NCBI RefSeq assembly: GCF_015712065.1
Contig: NZ_JACFYZ010000004.1
Coordinates: forward strand, 186,001 to 250,000
Length of the DNA stretch: 64,000 nt
Source of the DNA: Ectopseudomonas chengduensis
GTDB taxonomy: Bacteria; Pseudomonadota; Gammaproteobacteria; Pseudomonadales; Pseudomonadaceae
Direction of reading: 5' to 3'
Part shown: in pieces, positions 23,149-31,528 of the stretch
Numbering within the stretch: the stretch's first letter is position 1
Layout of the letters: every line of letters starts with the position of its first letter
Translations under genes and position numbers: made by a program
The notes under the pieces: model-generated
Databases searched by the model: none
What the model was told of the DNA's origin: nothing
Seen by the model: only the letters and a program-made list of their open reading frames with translations

Positions 23149-23284
23149 GCGAAGTTACTCCTGTAATGGCTGTTGAACAGGTGCGCATGATTGGATAAAC
23201 GCTTCGATTGATAAAACGGATTGTCTCTATCTTGATGATTGGGTATGGCTATATCTGATCATTGAGGCTCGCCATCGCGATCAC

Positions 23285-24772
23285 TCAAGCAAGGCTGCCG
23301 GGACGCCGGGGCAAGCGCACGCTGACACGCAGACCGCCGAGCGGCGACTCATCAAGGGCGATACTGCCCTGATGCAATTCAACGACGCGGCGCACGATGG
23401 ACAATCCCAGCCCGGCGCCCTGGCCCTCACCAACGCGGAAGAAGCGCTCGAACAAGCGCTCGCGTAACTCTGCTGGCACACCTGGGCCACTGTCGAGTAC
23501 CTGCAGCAGCAGGTCCTGAGTGGTGGCCTGCAGCTGTACCTGAATGCAGCCGCCCGCCGGGGTGTACTGCACGGCATTGCTCACCAGGTTCTGCAGCAGA
23601 ATACCCAGGCTGGGGGCATCCGCCGGCAGGTGGTAATCGCCTGGTTCCTGAGCGTCGAGAATCAGCTCCTGGCCGCGATTGAGCGCCAGTGGTGTCAGTT
23701 CGGCCAGCTCGCCACGCAGGAAGGCCAGCAGGTCGAGGTGGTCCATGTTCAGGCGGATGCTGTTGGGGTCCAGGCGTGCCAGTGTCAGCAGTTGCGCGAC
23801 TACGCGGGTCGCGCGGTCGACACCGCTGCCCAATTGCCTCAGCGCCTCTTCACGGTCGCCAGCATCCGGTGCTTCCAGTGCGTTCTGCGCATGAATGCGC
23901 AGCACCGCCAGCGGCGTACGCAGCTCGTGGGCGGCATCGGCGATGAAGCGCTTTTCCTGTTCCAGCAACTGGTTGACCTGCATCAGCAGGCGATTGAGCG
24001 CGGCGGCCATCGGCTCCAGCTCGTTGGGTAGTGGCGGGAAGACCAGCGGCGCCAGGTTGTCCGGGGCGCGGCCGCGAATGGCATCGGCCATGCGCTTGAG
24101 CGGATACAACCCCCACCCCACGGTGAGCCACAGCAGCAGGCCGACGATGGGCAGACCGATCAGCAGCGGTTGCAAGCTGCGTCGGGCGATCTTGCCGATC
24201 AGCTCGCCGCGCACGTCATCGCGCTCGCCCGCCAGCACCCAGTGGTAGTCGCGACTGTCATGCAGCACGAACACGCGCCAGCGATGCTCGCCGATGTTCA
24301 GCGTGTGATAACCGATCAGATAGCGGGCCAGTTGCGCCAGGCGTTCACGCATGGGCTGGTCATCGTTGGGCAGAGCCAGGCCGAGCTGCTCGATCATGTT
24401 GTTGAGCAAGCCGGGCGGGGCGCTGGCGGACTGGAACAGCAGCTCACCATCGTCGTCGAGCATCTGGAAGGCCAGCTTGCCTTCGTATTCGTGGCCGAGC
24501 AGGTTGTCCGGGTTGCGCGCGTTGTGCAGCAGCAGCGCCTCGTCGAGCACGGCCTGCATCTCGTTGCGTTCACTTTCACTCAGGTCATGGCGCACCAGCC
24601 CCATGAGCAGGCGCGCGGTCTGCGACAGCTGGGCGTCGAACAGCTCGCGCACTTCATGCACCGAGTCGTTGTAGATCTTGTGGCTGATCAGCCCGAAGCT
24701 GGCCGCGACCAGCAGCAGTAGCAGGGCGAGCAGGCGGGTACGGATGGATCCGAAGGTTTTCAGCAGCCTCAT
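23285..24772 (-). CDS. Sensor histidine kinase (QseC/PmrB-like)
   Basis: 495 residues: membrane helix at about 13-33, periplasmic sensor of about 150 residues, second helix near 203-225, HAMP-like linker, phospho-acceptor His in DAAHELRTPLAVLR, N-box NLVSNAVQY, and G-boxes DSGPGV and GAGLGLSIV. It has the architecture of QseC/TctE-type kinases. Its start overlaps the response-regulator stop by four bases. Last gene of a seven-gene operon that begins with the hemolysin-family gene. The signal sensed is not known. Confidence 0.93.
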   Translation of the reverse strand: MRLLKTFGSIRTRLLALLLLLVAASFGLISHKIYNDSVHEVRELFDAQLSQTARLLMGLVRHDLSESERNEMQAVLDEALLLHNARNPDNLLGHEYEGKLAFQMLDDDGELLFQSASAPPGLLNNMIEQLGLALPNDDQPMRERLAQLARYLIGYHTLNIGEHRWRVFVLHDSRDYHWVLAGERDDVRGELIGKIARRSLQPLLIGLPIVGLLLWLTVGWGLYPLKRMADAIRGRAPDNLAPLVFPPLPNELEPMAAALNRLLMQVNQLLEQEKRFIADAAHELRTPLAVLRIHAQNALEAPDAGDREEALRQLGSGVDRATRVVAQLLTLARLDPNSIRLNMDHLDLLAFLRGELAELTPLALNRGQELILDAQEPGDYHLPADAPSLGILLQNLVSNAVQYTPAGGCIQVQLQATTQDLLLQVLDSGPGVPAELRERLFERFFRVGEGQGAGLGLSIVRRVVELHQGSIALDESPLGGLRVSVRLPRRPGSLA

Positions 24773-25431
24773 TTGTCCACCAGATAACCGACGCCGCGCA
24801 CGGTGCGGATCAGCTCCGGGAAGAATTTCTTGCGCAGGTGATGCACGTGCACCTCCAGGGCGTTGCTTTCCACTTCCTCATCCCAGCCGTAGAGCGCCTG
24901 TTGCAGTTTGTCGCGGGTCAGCACACGACCGGGCTGGATCAGCAACTCGTGCAGCAGGAGAAATTCCTTGCGCGGCAGGTTGATGACCTGGCCCTGGTAT
25001 TCAACCACCTGGCTGGCGGGGTCGAGACTGATACCGCGGTATTCCAGCGCCGGTTGCGGGCGCTGGAAGCTGCGCCGCAGCAGGGCACGCAGGCGTGCCT
25101 TGAGCTCGGCGACATCGAAGGGCTTGACCAGGTAATCGTCGGCGCCAGCATCGAGGCCCGCGATGCGGTCGCTGGTGGCGTCACGTGCGGTGAGCACCAG
25201 CACTGGTACCGGGTTGGCCGCTGCGCGCAGGTGCTTGAGCACCTGCAGGCCGTCCATGCGCGGCAGGCCGAGGTCGAGAATGGCCAGCTCGAAACTCTCG
25301 TGGCTCAGCGCATGCAGCGCGCTGGCGCCGTCCTGCAGCCAGTCCACGGTGTAGCCTTCGGGTTTCAGCGCGGTGCGAATGCCTTCGCCCAGGGCCTGGT
25401 CGTCTTCGACGAGAAGAATGCGCATGGTCAC
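24769..25431 (-). CDS. Response regulator, OmpR family, QseB/PmrA-like
   Basis: 220 residues: receiver domain with acidic pair EDD, phospho-acceptor Asp in LAILDLGLPRMDGL, Thr and Lys of the switch (VLTARD, LVKPF); then a winged-helix domain ending LQQALYGWDEEVESNALEVHVHHLRKKF, which closely resembles QseB and PmrA. Such regulators bind direct or inverted TTAA repeats. A CTTAAT-N5-GTTAAG site lies upstream of this operon's first gene, so autoregulation is likely (inference). It is followed by the kinase gene with four bases of overlap. Confidence 0.94.
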   Translation of the reverse strand: MTMRILLVEDDQALGEGIRTALKPEGYTVDWLQDGASALHALSHESFELAILDLGLPRMDGLQVLKHLRAAANPVPVLVLTARDATSDRIAGLDAGADDYLVKPFDVAELKARLRALLRRSFQRPQPALEYRGISLDPASQVVEYQGQVINLPRKEFLLLHELLIQPGRVLTRDKLQQALYGWDEEVESNALEVHVHHLRKKFFPELIRTVRGVGYLVDK

Positions 25432-25443
25432 TCCTGCAGAGGG

Positions 25444-26094
25444 TTACTGGAGTTTACCTGTCACCTGCTGCAAAAGCGCTGCGGCTTCTGCGCGGCGTCC
25501 CTGGTCGGCCAGTTCACGGCCAGGGCGATCCTTGGCTGCCAGGGCCTTTTCCAGCACGGCGCGAGACTCCTCGTAGCGCTTCTGCCGTTGCAGGAAGTCG
25601 CCATAGAAGTAGTTCGGGTCGATGCCGTCCGGGTTGATCGCCAGGGCTTGCTTGAGCATCTTCTCGGCCTGTTCATCGTCGCCGAAGCCGATCGGCCAGC
25701 CCGGCACCTGGTAGTAGAGACTGCCGAGGCTGGTATAGGCCGAGCCGGCCAGCGCCTGTGGGTCGATGGCCAGCGCCTGCTCCAGGTTGGTTTTGGCCTC
25801 CTTGACCAGGCCCAGTGCACCAAGACCGCCTTTGGCGCCAGCCTGGGTGCTGAGGATGATGCCGCGCCAGATCAGCAGCTCAGGTGCCTTGGGCTCGCTG
25901 GTCAGCGCGGCATCGACCTGGCTGACGAGCTTGGCGAAGGCCTCTTCGCGCTGCTTCTCCGGCGTCTGGTAGTTGATCTCGGCCCAGCGCGTCTGCAACT
26001 GGTGCAACTGCGCTTCGCCCCCTTCACTGAGGGCGAAGGCGGGCAGGGTGGCGAAACCGAGCATGGCAATGATCAGGGTACGCAGTGCGTTCAC
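25444..26094 (-). CDS. TPR-repeat periplasmic protein
   Basis: 216 residues with a Sec signal (MNALRTLIIAMLGFATLPAFA). Tetratricopeptide-like helices follow: KAPELLIWRGIILS, KTNLEQALAIDPQAL and EKMLKQALAINPDGIDPNYFYGDFL, a pattern seen in uncharacterised TPR proteins of Pseudomonas. It may scaffold or sense at the envelope. It lies 10 bases after the SDR gene and 12 bases before the response regulator, all one operon. Confidence 0.82.
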   Translation of the reverse strand: MNALRTLIIAMLGFATLPAFALSEGGEAQLHQLQTRWAEINYQTPEKQREEAFAKLVSQVDAALTSEPKAPELLIWRGIILSTQAGAKGGLGALGLVKEAKTNLEQALAIDPQALAGSAYTSLGSLYYQVPGWPIGFGDDEQAEKMLKQALAINPDGIDPNYFYGDFLQRQKRYEESRAVLEKALAAKDRPGRELADQGRRAEAAALLQQVTGKLQ

Positions 26095-26104
26095 GGGGTT
26101 GTCC

Positions 26105-26896
26105 TCAGTGTTTATGACGGGCGAAGCGTTGGATGATCGGCAGCTGCTTGCGCAGGGCCTGGTCGACCACGCGTGGCAGCAGGCCGTTGAGGCGCACGAA
26201 CAGGCGTTCCGGCCATCCCAGGTAGCGCTCTTCCTGCTCGTGGCGGATGGCTTGCAGCAATTCGGCCGCGACTTTTTCCGGATCGTCCATGGCCACGCCC
26301 AGCTCGTCGTTCATCGCCACCACGCTGGGGGCGTTCATCGGCGTACGGGTGGCGCGTGGGGCGAAATAGAGGACGCGCACATTGGTGTCGGCCAGCTCGC
26401 GGCGCAGCGCCTCGGAGAAACCGCGCAGGGCGAACTTGCTGGCGCAGTAGGCAGCAAAACCTGGGTAGCCGATGGTGCCGAAAGTGGAGCCGACGTTGAT
26501 CACCAGCGCACGCCGTTGCGCCCGCAGCAGCGGTAGCAGGCGCTGGGTGAGCTGAAGTGTCGCGGTGACGTTGAGGCCGATCAGCTCAGCGATCTGCTGT
26601 TCGTCCTGCTGGTCGAGCAGGCCAAAACGATTGACCCCTGCGGCGTTGATCAGGCAATTGAGCCCGCCGAAGTTCTGCGCGGCGGCCAGCAGTGCATCAC
26701 GCCCGGCGCGGCTGGCGATATCAGCCTGCACCAGTTGCACGTTCTGCGGGAAGCGTTGCAACAGCGCTTGCAGGGGCTCCAGACGACGGCCCACCAGCAG
26801 CAGATGGGCGCCTTCGCTGGCCAGACGTTGGGCCAGGGCTAGGCCGATACCGCCACTGGCGCCGGTAAGCAGGGCACGGCAATCCGTCGGTTGCAT
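26105..26896 (-). CDS. SDR-family oxidoreductase of the hemolysin-family operon
   Basis: 263 residues from the ATG at 26896, with AGGAGTAAG upstream. Cofactor loop TGASGGIG, NAAG, and Ser/Tyr/Lys in GSTFGTIGYPGFAAYCASK, then PRATRTPMNAPSV. It likely reduces or oxidises a carbonyl or hydroxyl with NADP(H). It starts four bases after the HDO-like gene stop, so the two act in one pathway. Substrate unknown. A C-terminal amphipathic tail (residues about 235-263) could associate with membrane. Confidence 0.85.
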   Translation of the reverse strand: MQPTDCRALLTGASGGIGLALAQRLASEGAHLLLVGRRLEPLQALLQRFPQNVQLVQADIASRAGRDALLAAAQNFGGLNCLINAAGVNRFGLLDQQDEQQIAELIGLNVTATLQLTQRLLPLLRAQRRALVINVGSTFGTIGYPGFAAYCASKFALRGFSEALRRELADTNVRVLYFAPRATRTPMNAPSVVAMNDELGVAMDDPEKVAAELLQAIRHEQEERYLGWPERLFVRLNGLLPRVVDQALRKQLPIIQRFARHKH

Positions 26897-26900
26897 GGCC

Positions 26901-27560
26901 TTACTCCTCGCCAGCCAGTGGCAGGCTGCGGAACATGTCGCCGTACAGGCGGTAGACCACCTTGGCGGTGTGCACCACGGCGGCCTTGTCATCGTCATTG
27001 TCCAGTTGGTTCATCAGCTTCTTGAAGAACTCGATGTGCTCCAGATCCAGGCTGCCGTGGGAGTTGAGGTAGCTGAAGGCTTTGTTCGGCAGTTGCAGCT
27101 TGTCCTGAATGATGCCGGCGGCCTGGGTGGCCAGGGCGATGCTGGTGCCTTCGAGCACGTTGACCATGCCGAAGAAACTCGCCGGGTTGTGCCGGGCGAT
27201 GCGGTCGTACACGTAGGCCACCATCAGTTCGGTGGACATGTGCGGCGTGCCATGGCGCACCGCTTCCTTGTCCGCACCGCAGGCGGCGATGTCGTTGAGT
27301 ATCCACTCCTGGTGGCCGGTTTCTTCCTCGATGTACTCGGCGATGGCTTCGCGCAGCCATTCCAAACGCTCCGGCAGACGTGCACCGCAGGCCATCAGCA
27401 GCGGCACGGTGTGCTTGACGTGGTGGTAGGCCTCGGTGAGGAAGGCGATGTAGCTATGCAGGGCGACCTGGCCGGTCATGGCCTGCTGGATGATTGGCGC
27501 ACCGAGCAGGTAGTCGCGTTCGGCTTGGGTCTGGGCCAGCAGGGATTCGTAGAAGCTCAT
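26901..27560 (-). CDS. TenA/haem-oxygenase-like (HDO-type) iron enzyme
   Basis: 219 residues, all-helical. Putative metal ligands: Glu and His in FLTEAYHHVKHTVPLL, EEETGHQEW, and Asp/His in SLDLEHIEFFKKL. This E-H, E-x-x-G-H, D-x-x-H pattern is that of the haem-oxygenase-like di-iron oxidases (for example the alkene-forming UndA or amine-oxidising members) rather than the thiaminase branch of TenA. It overlaps the ligase stop by four bases (ATGA). Acting on an activated acyl or amino-acyl group is a natural guess (inference). Confidence 0.82.
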   Translation of the reverse strand: MSFYESLLAQTQAERDYLLGAPIIQQAMTGQVALHSYIAFLTEAYHHVKHTVPLLMACGARLPERLEWLREAIAEYIEEETGHQEWILNDIAACGADKEAVRHGTPHMSTELMVAYVYDRIARHNPASFFGMVNVLEGTSIALATQAAGIIQDKLQLPNKAFSYLNSHGSLDLEHIEFFKKLMNQLDNDDDKAAVVHTAKVVYRLYGDMFRSLPLAGEE

Positions 27561-29005
27561 GCGTGTACTCCTTCTGCCATCAACGCTTCGATGGCGGTTT
27601 GGTAATGATTGAACAGGGCAGTGCGGCGTAGGCGACCGTTGGCTGTGGCCAGGTCGTTGCTCGCGTTGAACGGGGCATCGGCGCGCAGCCAGTGGTGCAC
27701 GCGGGCATAGTCCGGCAGGCCTTGATTGACGGCGTCCACGGCCGCCTGCAACTGCGCGTCAGGGGTGTTGGGGAAGCGCAGCACCAGCACCGCGACGTTG
27801 GCCGGCAGCGCCTCGCCGTGCAGCCAGGCCTGGGCGATGGGCAACTGCTGCACCAGCTCGGACTCGACCCATTCCGGGTTGACGTTGCGGCCAAAGGCGG
27901 TGATGAACTGATGCTTCTTGCGCCCGTGCAGCACCAGGAAACCGTCCTCGAAATGACCGAGGTCGCCGGTGCGCAACCAATCGCCTTGCGGCGCCGGGTC
28001 GCCAATGTAGCCGAGCATGCGCGCGCCCTTCACCAGCACCTCGCCGTCGTCCGTCAGGCGGATCTGCAGATGCTCCAGCGGCTTGCCGGTGCTGCCGATA
28101 TGGCGCTGCTCGGGGGTATTCAGGCAGACCACCGAGGCGCACTCGGACAGTCCGTAACCCTCGAAGATCGGCAGGCCCAGTGCATCGGCGCGTTGCAGCA
28201 ACTGGGCGGAGACGCGCCCGCCACCGACGGCGACGAAGCGCAGCGAGTTCGGTACCGGCAGTTTGCGTTCGGCCGCGCTGACCAGCGCCAGAAGCAGTTG
28301 CGGCAGCAGGATCAGGCTGTTCGGCTGAGCAGCTTGCAGCGCCTGCAGAAAGCGCATCAGGTCGAAGCCGCTGGCGCCGCTCAGGCCAATCTGCGCCATG
28401 GGCATCAGCTCCACGCGCGCGCCGGCCAGCAACGGCGCGTAGACGCCGGCGATGTTCTCCAGCAGGGTCGCCAGCGGCAGGATGCACAGATGGCGCTCCA
28501 CTTCGCGGCTGGCGCTGGCCTTGACCAGGCTGTCGGCCACCGCCAGTTGCGTGGCCAGATCCAGACACACGCCCTTGGGCTGGCCGGTGGTGCCGGAGGT
28601 GTAGGTGATCTTGCAGGTGCCCGGATGCAGCTCTGCAGGCTGCGCGACCGTGCGGTGATAAATATCGTTTTCCACGCTGGCGAAGCCGGGGGCACCAGCG
28701 CCGATCAGGCAGTCGATGCCGGCACTGTCGAGCACATGGCGTTGCTGCTCGGCGGAGAAGAACCCCGGTACCGGCACGCAGACCAGGCCGGCATGCAGCG
28801 CCGCCAGATCCCACAGCACCCAGTCGATACCGTTATCCAGCGCCAGTGCCACGCGCTGGGCGCCCAGCTCGCGCAGACGGCGGCTGCGACTGGTCACGGC
28901 TGCCAACAGACCGTCATAGGTCAGCTCATGGCTATCCTCGGCCAGCGCCGTGTACGGGCCAAAGGCGGCCAGACGCTCGAAGAAGGATTCAACTGCAGAC
29001 CACAT
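27557..29005 (-). CDS. AMP-forming acyl ligase with altered catalytic motif
   Basis: 482 residues from the ATG at 29005, with GGAGGAG upstream, overlapping the hemolysin-family gene by 17 bases. P-loop ITYTSGTTGQPKG, aromatic/adenine motif YGLSEC, and TGDLG are present. It is shorter than most long-chain acyl-CoA synthetases, and the C-terminal A10 segment reads ANGRLRR, where the catalytic Lys of the usual G-K-x-x-R is Arg. So acyl-adenylate formation or the thioesterification step may differ from the norm. Possible substrates: fatty acid or aromatic acid. Confidence 0.86.
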   Translation of the reverse strand: MWSAVESFFERLAAFGPYTALAEDSHELTYDGLLAAVTSRSRRLRELGAQRVALALDNGIDWVLWDLAALHAGLVCVPVPGFFSAEQQRHVLDSAGIDCLIGAGAPGFASVENDIYHRTVAQPAELHPGTCKITYTSGTTGQPKGVCLDLATQLAVADSLVKASASREVERHLCILPLATLLENIAGVYAPLLAGARVELMPMAQIGLSGASGFDLMRFLQALQAAQPNSLILLPQLLLALVSAAERKLPVPNSLRFVAVGGGRVSAQLLQRADALGLPIFEGYGLSECASVVCLNTPEQRHIGSTGKPLEHLQIRLTDDGEVLVKGARMLGYIGDPAPQGDWLRTGDLGHFEDGFLVLHGRKKHQFITAFGRNVNPEWVESELVQQLPIAQAWLHGEALPANVAVLVLRFPNTPDAQLQAAVDAVNQGLPDYARVHHWLRADAPFNASNDLATANGRLRRTALFNHYQTAIEALMAEGVHA

Positions 29006-29678
29006 CGGGCATCTCCTCCAGGGCATACAACGGTTGATGACCGAGGCGCGGATAGGCGCCCAGCTGCAGCAGGCGCTGGTGGCCGCCATGAATGTCGCCC
29101 GCCATGACCAGCGGACGGTTGTCGTAGTAACTGCCCCAGTCGGGAAGCTCATCGCCTATGCGCGCCGGATCGGCTTCGCCGAGGGCGATGGGGGTCAGGC
29201 CCAGGCGTTGGAAGCTGTTGAGCAGGGTCGGGGTACCGGTAAAGGTGACCCAGCGAAAACCCAGGGCCACCAGCAGATCGGTCAGCGCGACGATCAGCAG
29301 GCGGGCGGCACCGGGGCTGTCGGCGGCCAGGTTGCCGACTTCCACCAGCTCGCCACGGCTGGGCTCGGTGTGGCCCAGGCGTGCGCCGATGGCGCTCTGG
29401 ATCGGCTCGTCCAGGTAACGCTCGAGAAATAGCGGGCCGCTGTTGCCGCTGCGCACGCCCACCGCACCGAGCAGCTGGCCGGTCTGGTTTTCCAGGCCGA
29501 ACAGGCAGGGCATGAAGTGACGGATGCGTGCGTCGTGCTGCAGTTCGAAGCGCTGGCGGATGAACTGCTCCAGGGCAACGCGACGTGCGCTGCCAGGGGA
29601 GGCCAGGTGGAGTTCGTAACTATCGCCGCGCCCGATACGGGCAACGGGACGATCATGCTGCGCCCAGGGTAGTTCCAT
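28989..29678 (-). CDS. Thermostable-hemolysin (delta-VPH) family protein, GNAT-like
   Basis: 229 residues with the PF12261 pattern: HDARIRHFMPCLFGLEN, LLGAVGVRSGN, LFLERYLDEPI, RGELVEVGNLAAD, FTGTPTLLNSFQRLGL. The family was named after a Vibrio hemolysin, but the sequence reads like a GNAT-related acyltransferase (VEVGNLA, FQRLGL), comparable to autoinducer synthases, so lytic activity is doubtful. First gene of the operon; ribosome site GAGG. A PmrA/QseB-like box is 49 bases upstream. Likely role: acyl transfer that starts a small-molecule pathway (inference). Confidence 0.83.
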   Translation of the reverse strand: MELPWAQHDRPVARIGRGDSYELHLASPGSARRVALEQFIRQRFELQHDARIRHFMPCLFGLENQTGQLLGAVGVRSGNSGPLFLERYLDEPIQSAIGARLGHTEPSRGELVEVGNLAADSPGAARLLIVALTDLLVALGFRWVTFTGTPTLLNSFQRLGLTPIALGEADPARIGDELPDWGSYYDNRPLVMAGDIHGGHQRLLQLGAYPRLGHQPLYALEEMPDVVCS

Positions 29679-29726
29679 GCTCGGAACCTCGGTGATGAAC
29701 CTGGGGGCGATTGTGTGAGGGGCTGG

Positions 29727-29743
29727 CTTAACGCTGTATTAAG
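29727..29743 (-). promoter_or_regulatory. PmrA/QseB-like box upstream of the hemolysin-family operon
   Basis: On the minus strand it reads CTTAAT-ACAGC-GTTAAG, two TTAA half-sites at the five-base spacing used by PmrA and QseB, ending 49 bases before the first start codon. A CACAAT -10-like hexamer lies at 29710-29715. The operon encodes a matching regulator type. Confidence 0.6.
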
Positions 29744-29905
29744 ACTTTGCAAAATGTTTCAGGCTTATGGTCTCGGCGTTGGCCATCGCAGATGAATCCG
29801 CTCACAGAGGGCTCGAACACTGGCACTTGGCCGGTTGAGTGGGTAAGTTTCGGACTGAATGGGCCATCGCTGGCAGGATCAATACCGAGCATTCAGGGAG
29901 GAAAG

Positions 29906-30952
29906 ATGACGTCACTCAATGCTGACCCCAAGTTGCAACCTCTGCTCACCGAACTGGCTGAGCTGATCCGCCAGGCCCGGCAGCAGGCCGTGCGTGCGGT
30001 GGATGCGATTCAGGTGCAAACCTGCTGGGAAATCGGCCGGCATATCGTTGAATTCGAGCAGGGTGGGCAGGCGCGTGCCGCCTACGGCAAGAAGCTGCTG
30101 CCGACGCTGGCCAGTGAGCTGACGGCTGAGTTCGGTAAGGGCTTCGATGCCTCTAACCTGCGCTACATGCGTCTGTTCTACCAAGCTTTTCCGATTCGTG
30201 ACGCACTGCGTCACGAATTGAGCTGGACGCACTATCGCACCCTGCTCAGGGTAGACCGCGACAGTGCACGGCAGTGGTACATGAATGAAGCCGCTACGCA
30301 GAACTGGAGCACCCGCGCGCTGGAGCGGCAGATCGGCACGCTGTATTACGAACGCCTGCTGGCCAGCCAGGACCGCGCGGCGGTCGAGCTGGAGGCGGCG
30401 AGCAAGCTGCAGGCCCTGGGCAAGAGCCCGCGTGAGTTCGTGCGCGATCCAGTGCTATTGGAATTCCTCGGCCTGCCCAATGCCGGCAGCATGTTGGAGG
30501 GCGAGCTGGAGCAGGCGCTGATCGACCAGTTGCAGAGTTTTTTACTGGAACTGGGCAAGGGTTTCGCCTTCGTCGGCCGGCAGCAGCGCATCAGCACCGA
30601 GAGCAAGGACTTCTACATCGACCTGGTGTTCTACAACTACCTGCTCAAGTGCTTCGTCATTTTTGACCTCAAGCGCGGCGAGCTGACTCATCAGGACATC
30701 GGCCAGATGGACATGTACGTGCGCATGTTCGATGACCTCAGGCGCGGCCCGGAAGACGGCCCGACCGTGGGCATCATCCTCTGTGCGCAGAGGGATGCGT
30801 CCGTGGTGCGTTATTCGGTGCTGCAGGGCAGCGAGCAACTGTTCGCCAGCAAATACAAGCTGGTGTTACCCAGTGAAGAAGAGCTACGAGCCGAGCTGGA
30901 TCGGGAGCGAGCGCGGCTGGCCGAGCAACGTGGGTTGTACTGGGTTCACTGA
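29906..30952 (+). CDS. DUF1016 / YhcG-type PD-(D/E)XK nuclease-domain protein
   Basis: 348 residues from the ATG at 29906, with GGGAGGAAAG upstream. The N-terminal DUF1016 helical domain is clear (CWEIGRHIVEFEQGGQARAAYGKKLL, NLRYMRLFYQAFP, LSWTHYRTLLRV) and the C-terminal YhcG domain has the PD-(D/E)XK-like FYIDLVFYNYLLKCFVIFDLK followed by DIGQMDMYVRMFDD. These proteins are found near restriction and mobile genes, but here it is alone and likely a housekeeping or defence leftover. A perfect 25-base palindrome lies inside the gene at 30194-30218. Confidence 0.9.
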   Translation: MTSLNADPKLQPLLTELAELIRQARQQAVRAVDAIQVQTCWEIGRHIVEFEQGGQARAAYGKKLLPTLASELTAEFGKGFDASNLRYMRLFYQAFPIRDALRHELSWTHYRTLLRVDRDSARQWYMNEAATQNWSTRALERQIGTLYYERLLASQDRAAVELEAASKLQALGKSPREFVRDPVLLEFLGLPNAGSMLEGELEQALIDQLQSFLLELGKGFAFVGRQQRISTESKDFYIDLVFYNYLLKCFVIFDLKRGELTHQDIGQMDMYVRMFDDLRRGPEDGPTVGIILCAQRDASVVRYSVLQGSEQLFASKYKLVLPSEEELRAELDRERARLAEQRGLYWVH

Positions 30953-31018
30953 GCTGGGAGGGGGTTGTGCATCAGGGCACCGAGCGGCTGGCAGGCTCGG
31001 CCCCGTGCCTGAGGATAT

Positions 31019-31417
31019 TCAGCCGACCTGCGCAATCCAGTCATTGAGGTTGTAGTAGTTGCTGATGCGCGCGACCTTGCCGTTTTTGATCTCGAAGAAG
31101 GCGACGGACGGCAGCACATAGGTCTGGCCATTGGCCGGCGGCAGGCCTTCGTCGTCGGCCAGGTATTCGCCGTGCACCACGAACTCGGCGGCGGCGCGGT
31201 CGCCAGCGGCGTTCTGCATGACCACGATATCGGCCAGGCGCTCGCGGTAGCAGCGGTTCATCTTGTCCATGAAGGCGGCGAAGGTGGCCTTGCCAACCTG
31301 GCGCTCGCCCTGGTTGATGTCGTGCACCACGTCGTCGGCCAGCAGATCGAGAAAGGCGGGCATGTCGCCGGCATTGAAGGCGGCGTAGTAGGCCTGAACC
31401 AGTTCGGTGGCGGTCAT
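31019..31417 (-). CDS. SnoaL/NTF2-like small domain protein
   Basis: 132 residues: VQAYYAAFNAGDMPAFLDLLADDVVHDINQGERQ is the opening of SnoaL-like, ketosteroid-isomerase-type proteins, followed by FEIKNGKVARISNYYNLNDW. They bind small hydrophobic ligands or act as isomerases. No enzymatic assignment is possible. It is divergent from the GNAT gene, 111 bases away. Confidence 0.85.
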   Translation of the reverse strand: MTATELVQAYYAAFNAGDMPAFLDLLADDVVHDINQGERQVGKATFAAFMDKMNRCYRERLADIVVMQNAAGDRAAAEFVVHGEYLADDEGLPPANGQTYVLPSVAFFEIKNGKVARISNYYNLNDWIAQVG

Positions 31418-31528
31418 GGCTAAGTTCCTTTCGTAGCGTGGTTAGTGGTTGGTTGGCCCGCATGATAAGTTCGCCGTTTACCGCTGGTATAGCTACTGGC
31501 GTCACCCTGTTGCTGGCGAGCGACTGCA

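Noticed and set aside
23227..23252. OxyR-like spacing of ATAG/CTAT half-sites upstream of the 32-residue ORF
   Set aside because: Two half-sites are 22 bases apart as in OxyR boxes, but the other two and the inner conserved bases do not fit.
28989..29678. True pore-forming hemolysin toxin
   Set aside because: No signal peptide or hydrophobic pore segment; sequence features are closer to GNAT-type acyltransferases despite the family name.
29906..30952. Remnant of a restriction-modification or defence island
   Set aside because: The DUF1016 gene stands alone between core genes; no methylase, specificity subunit, integrase or repeat borders found.
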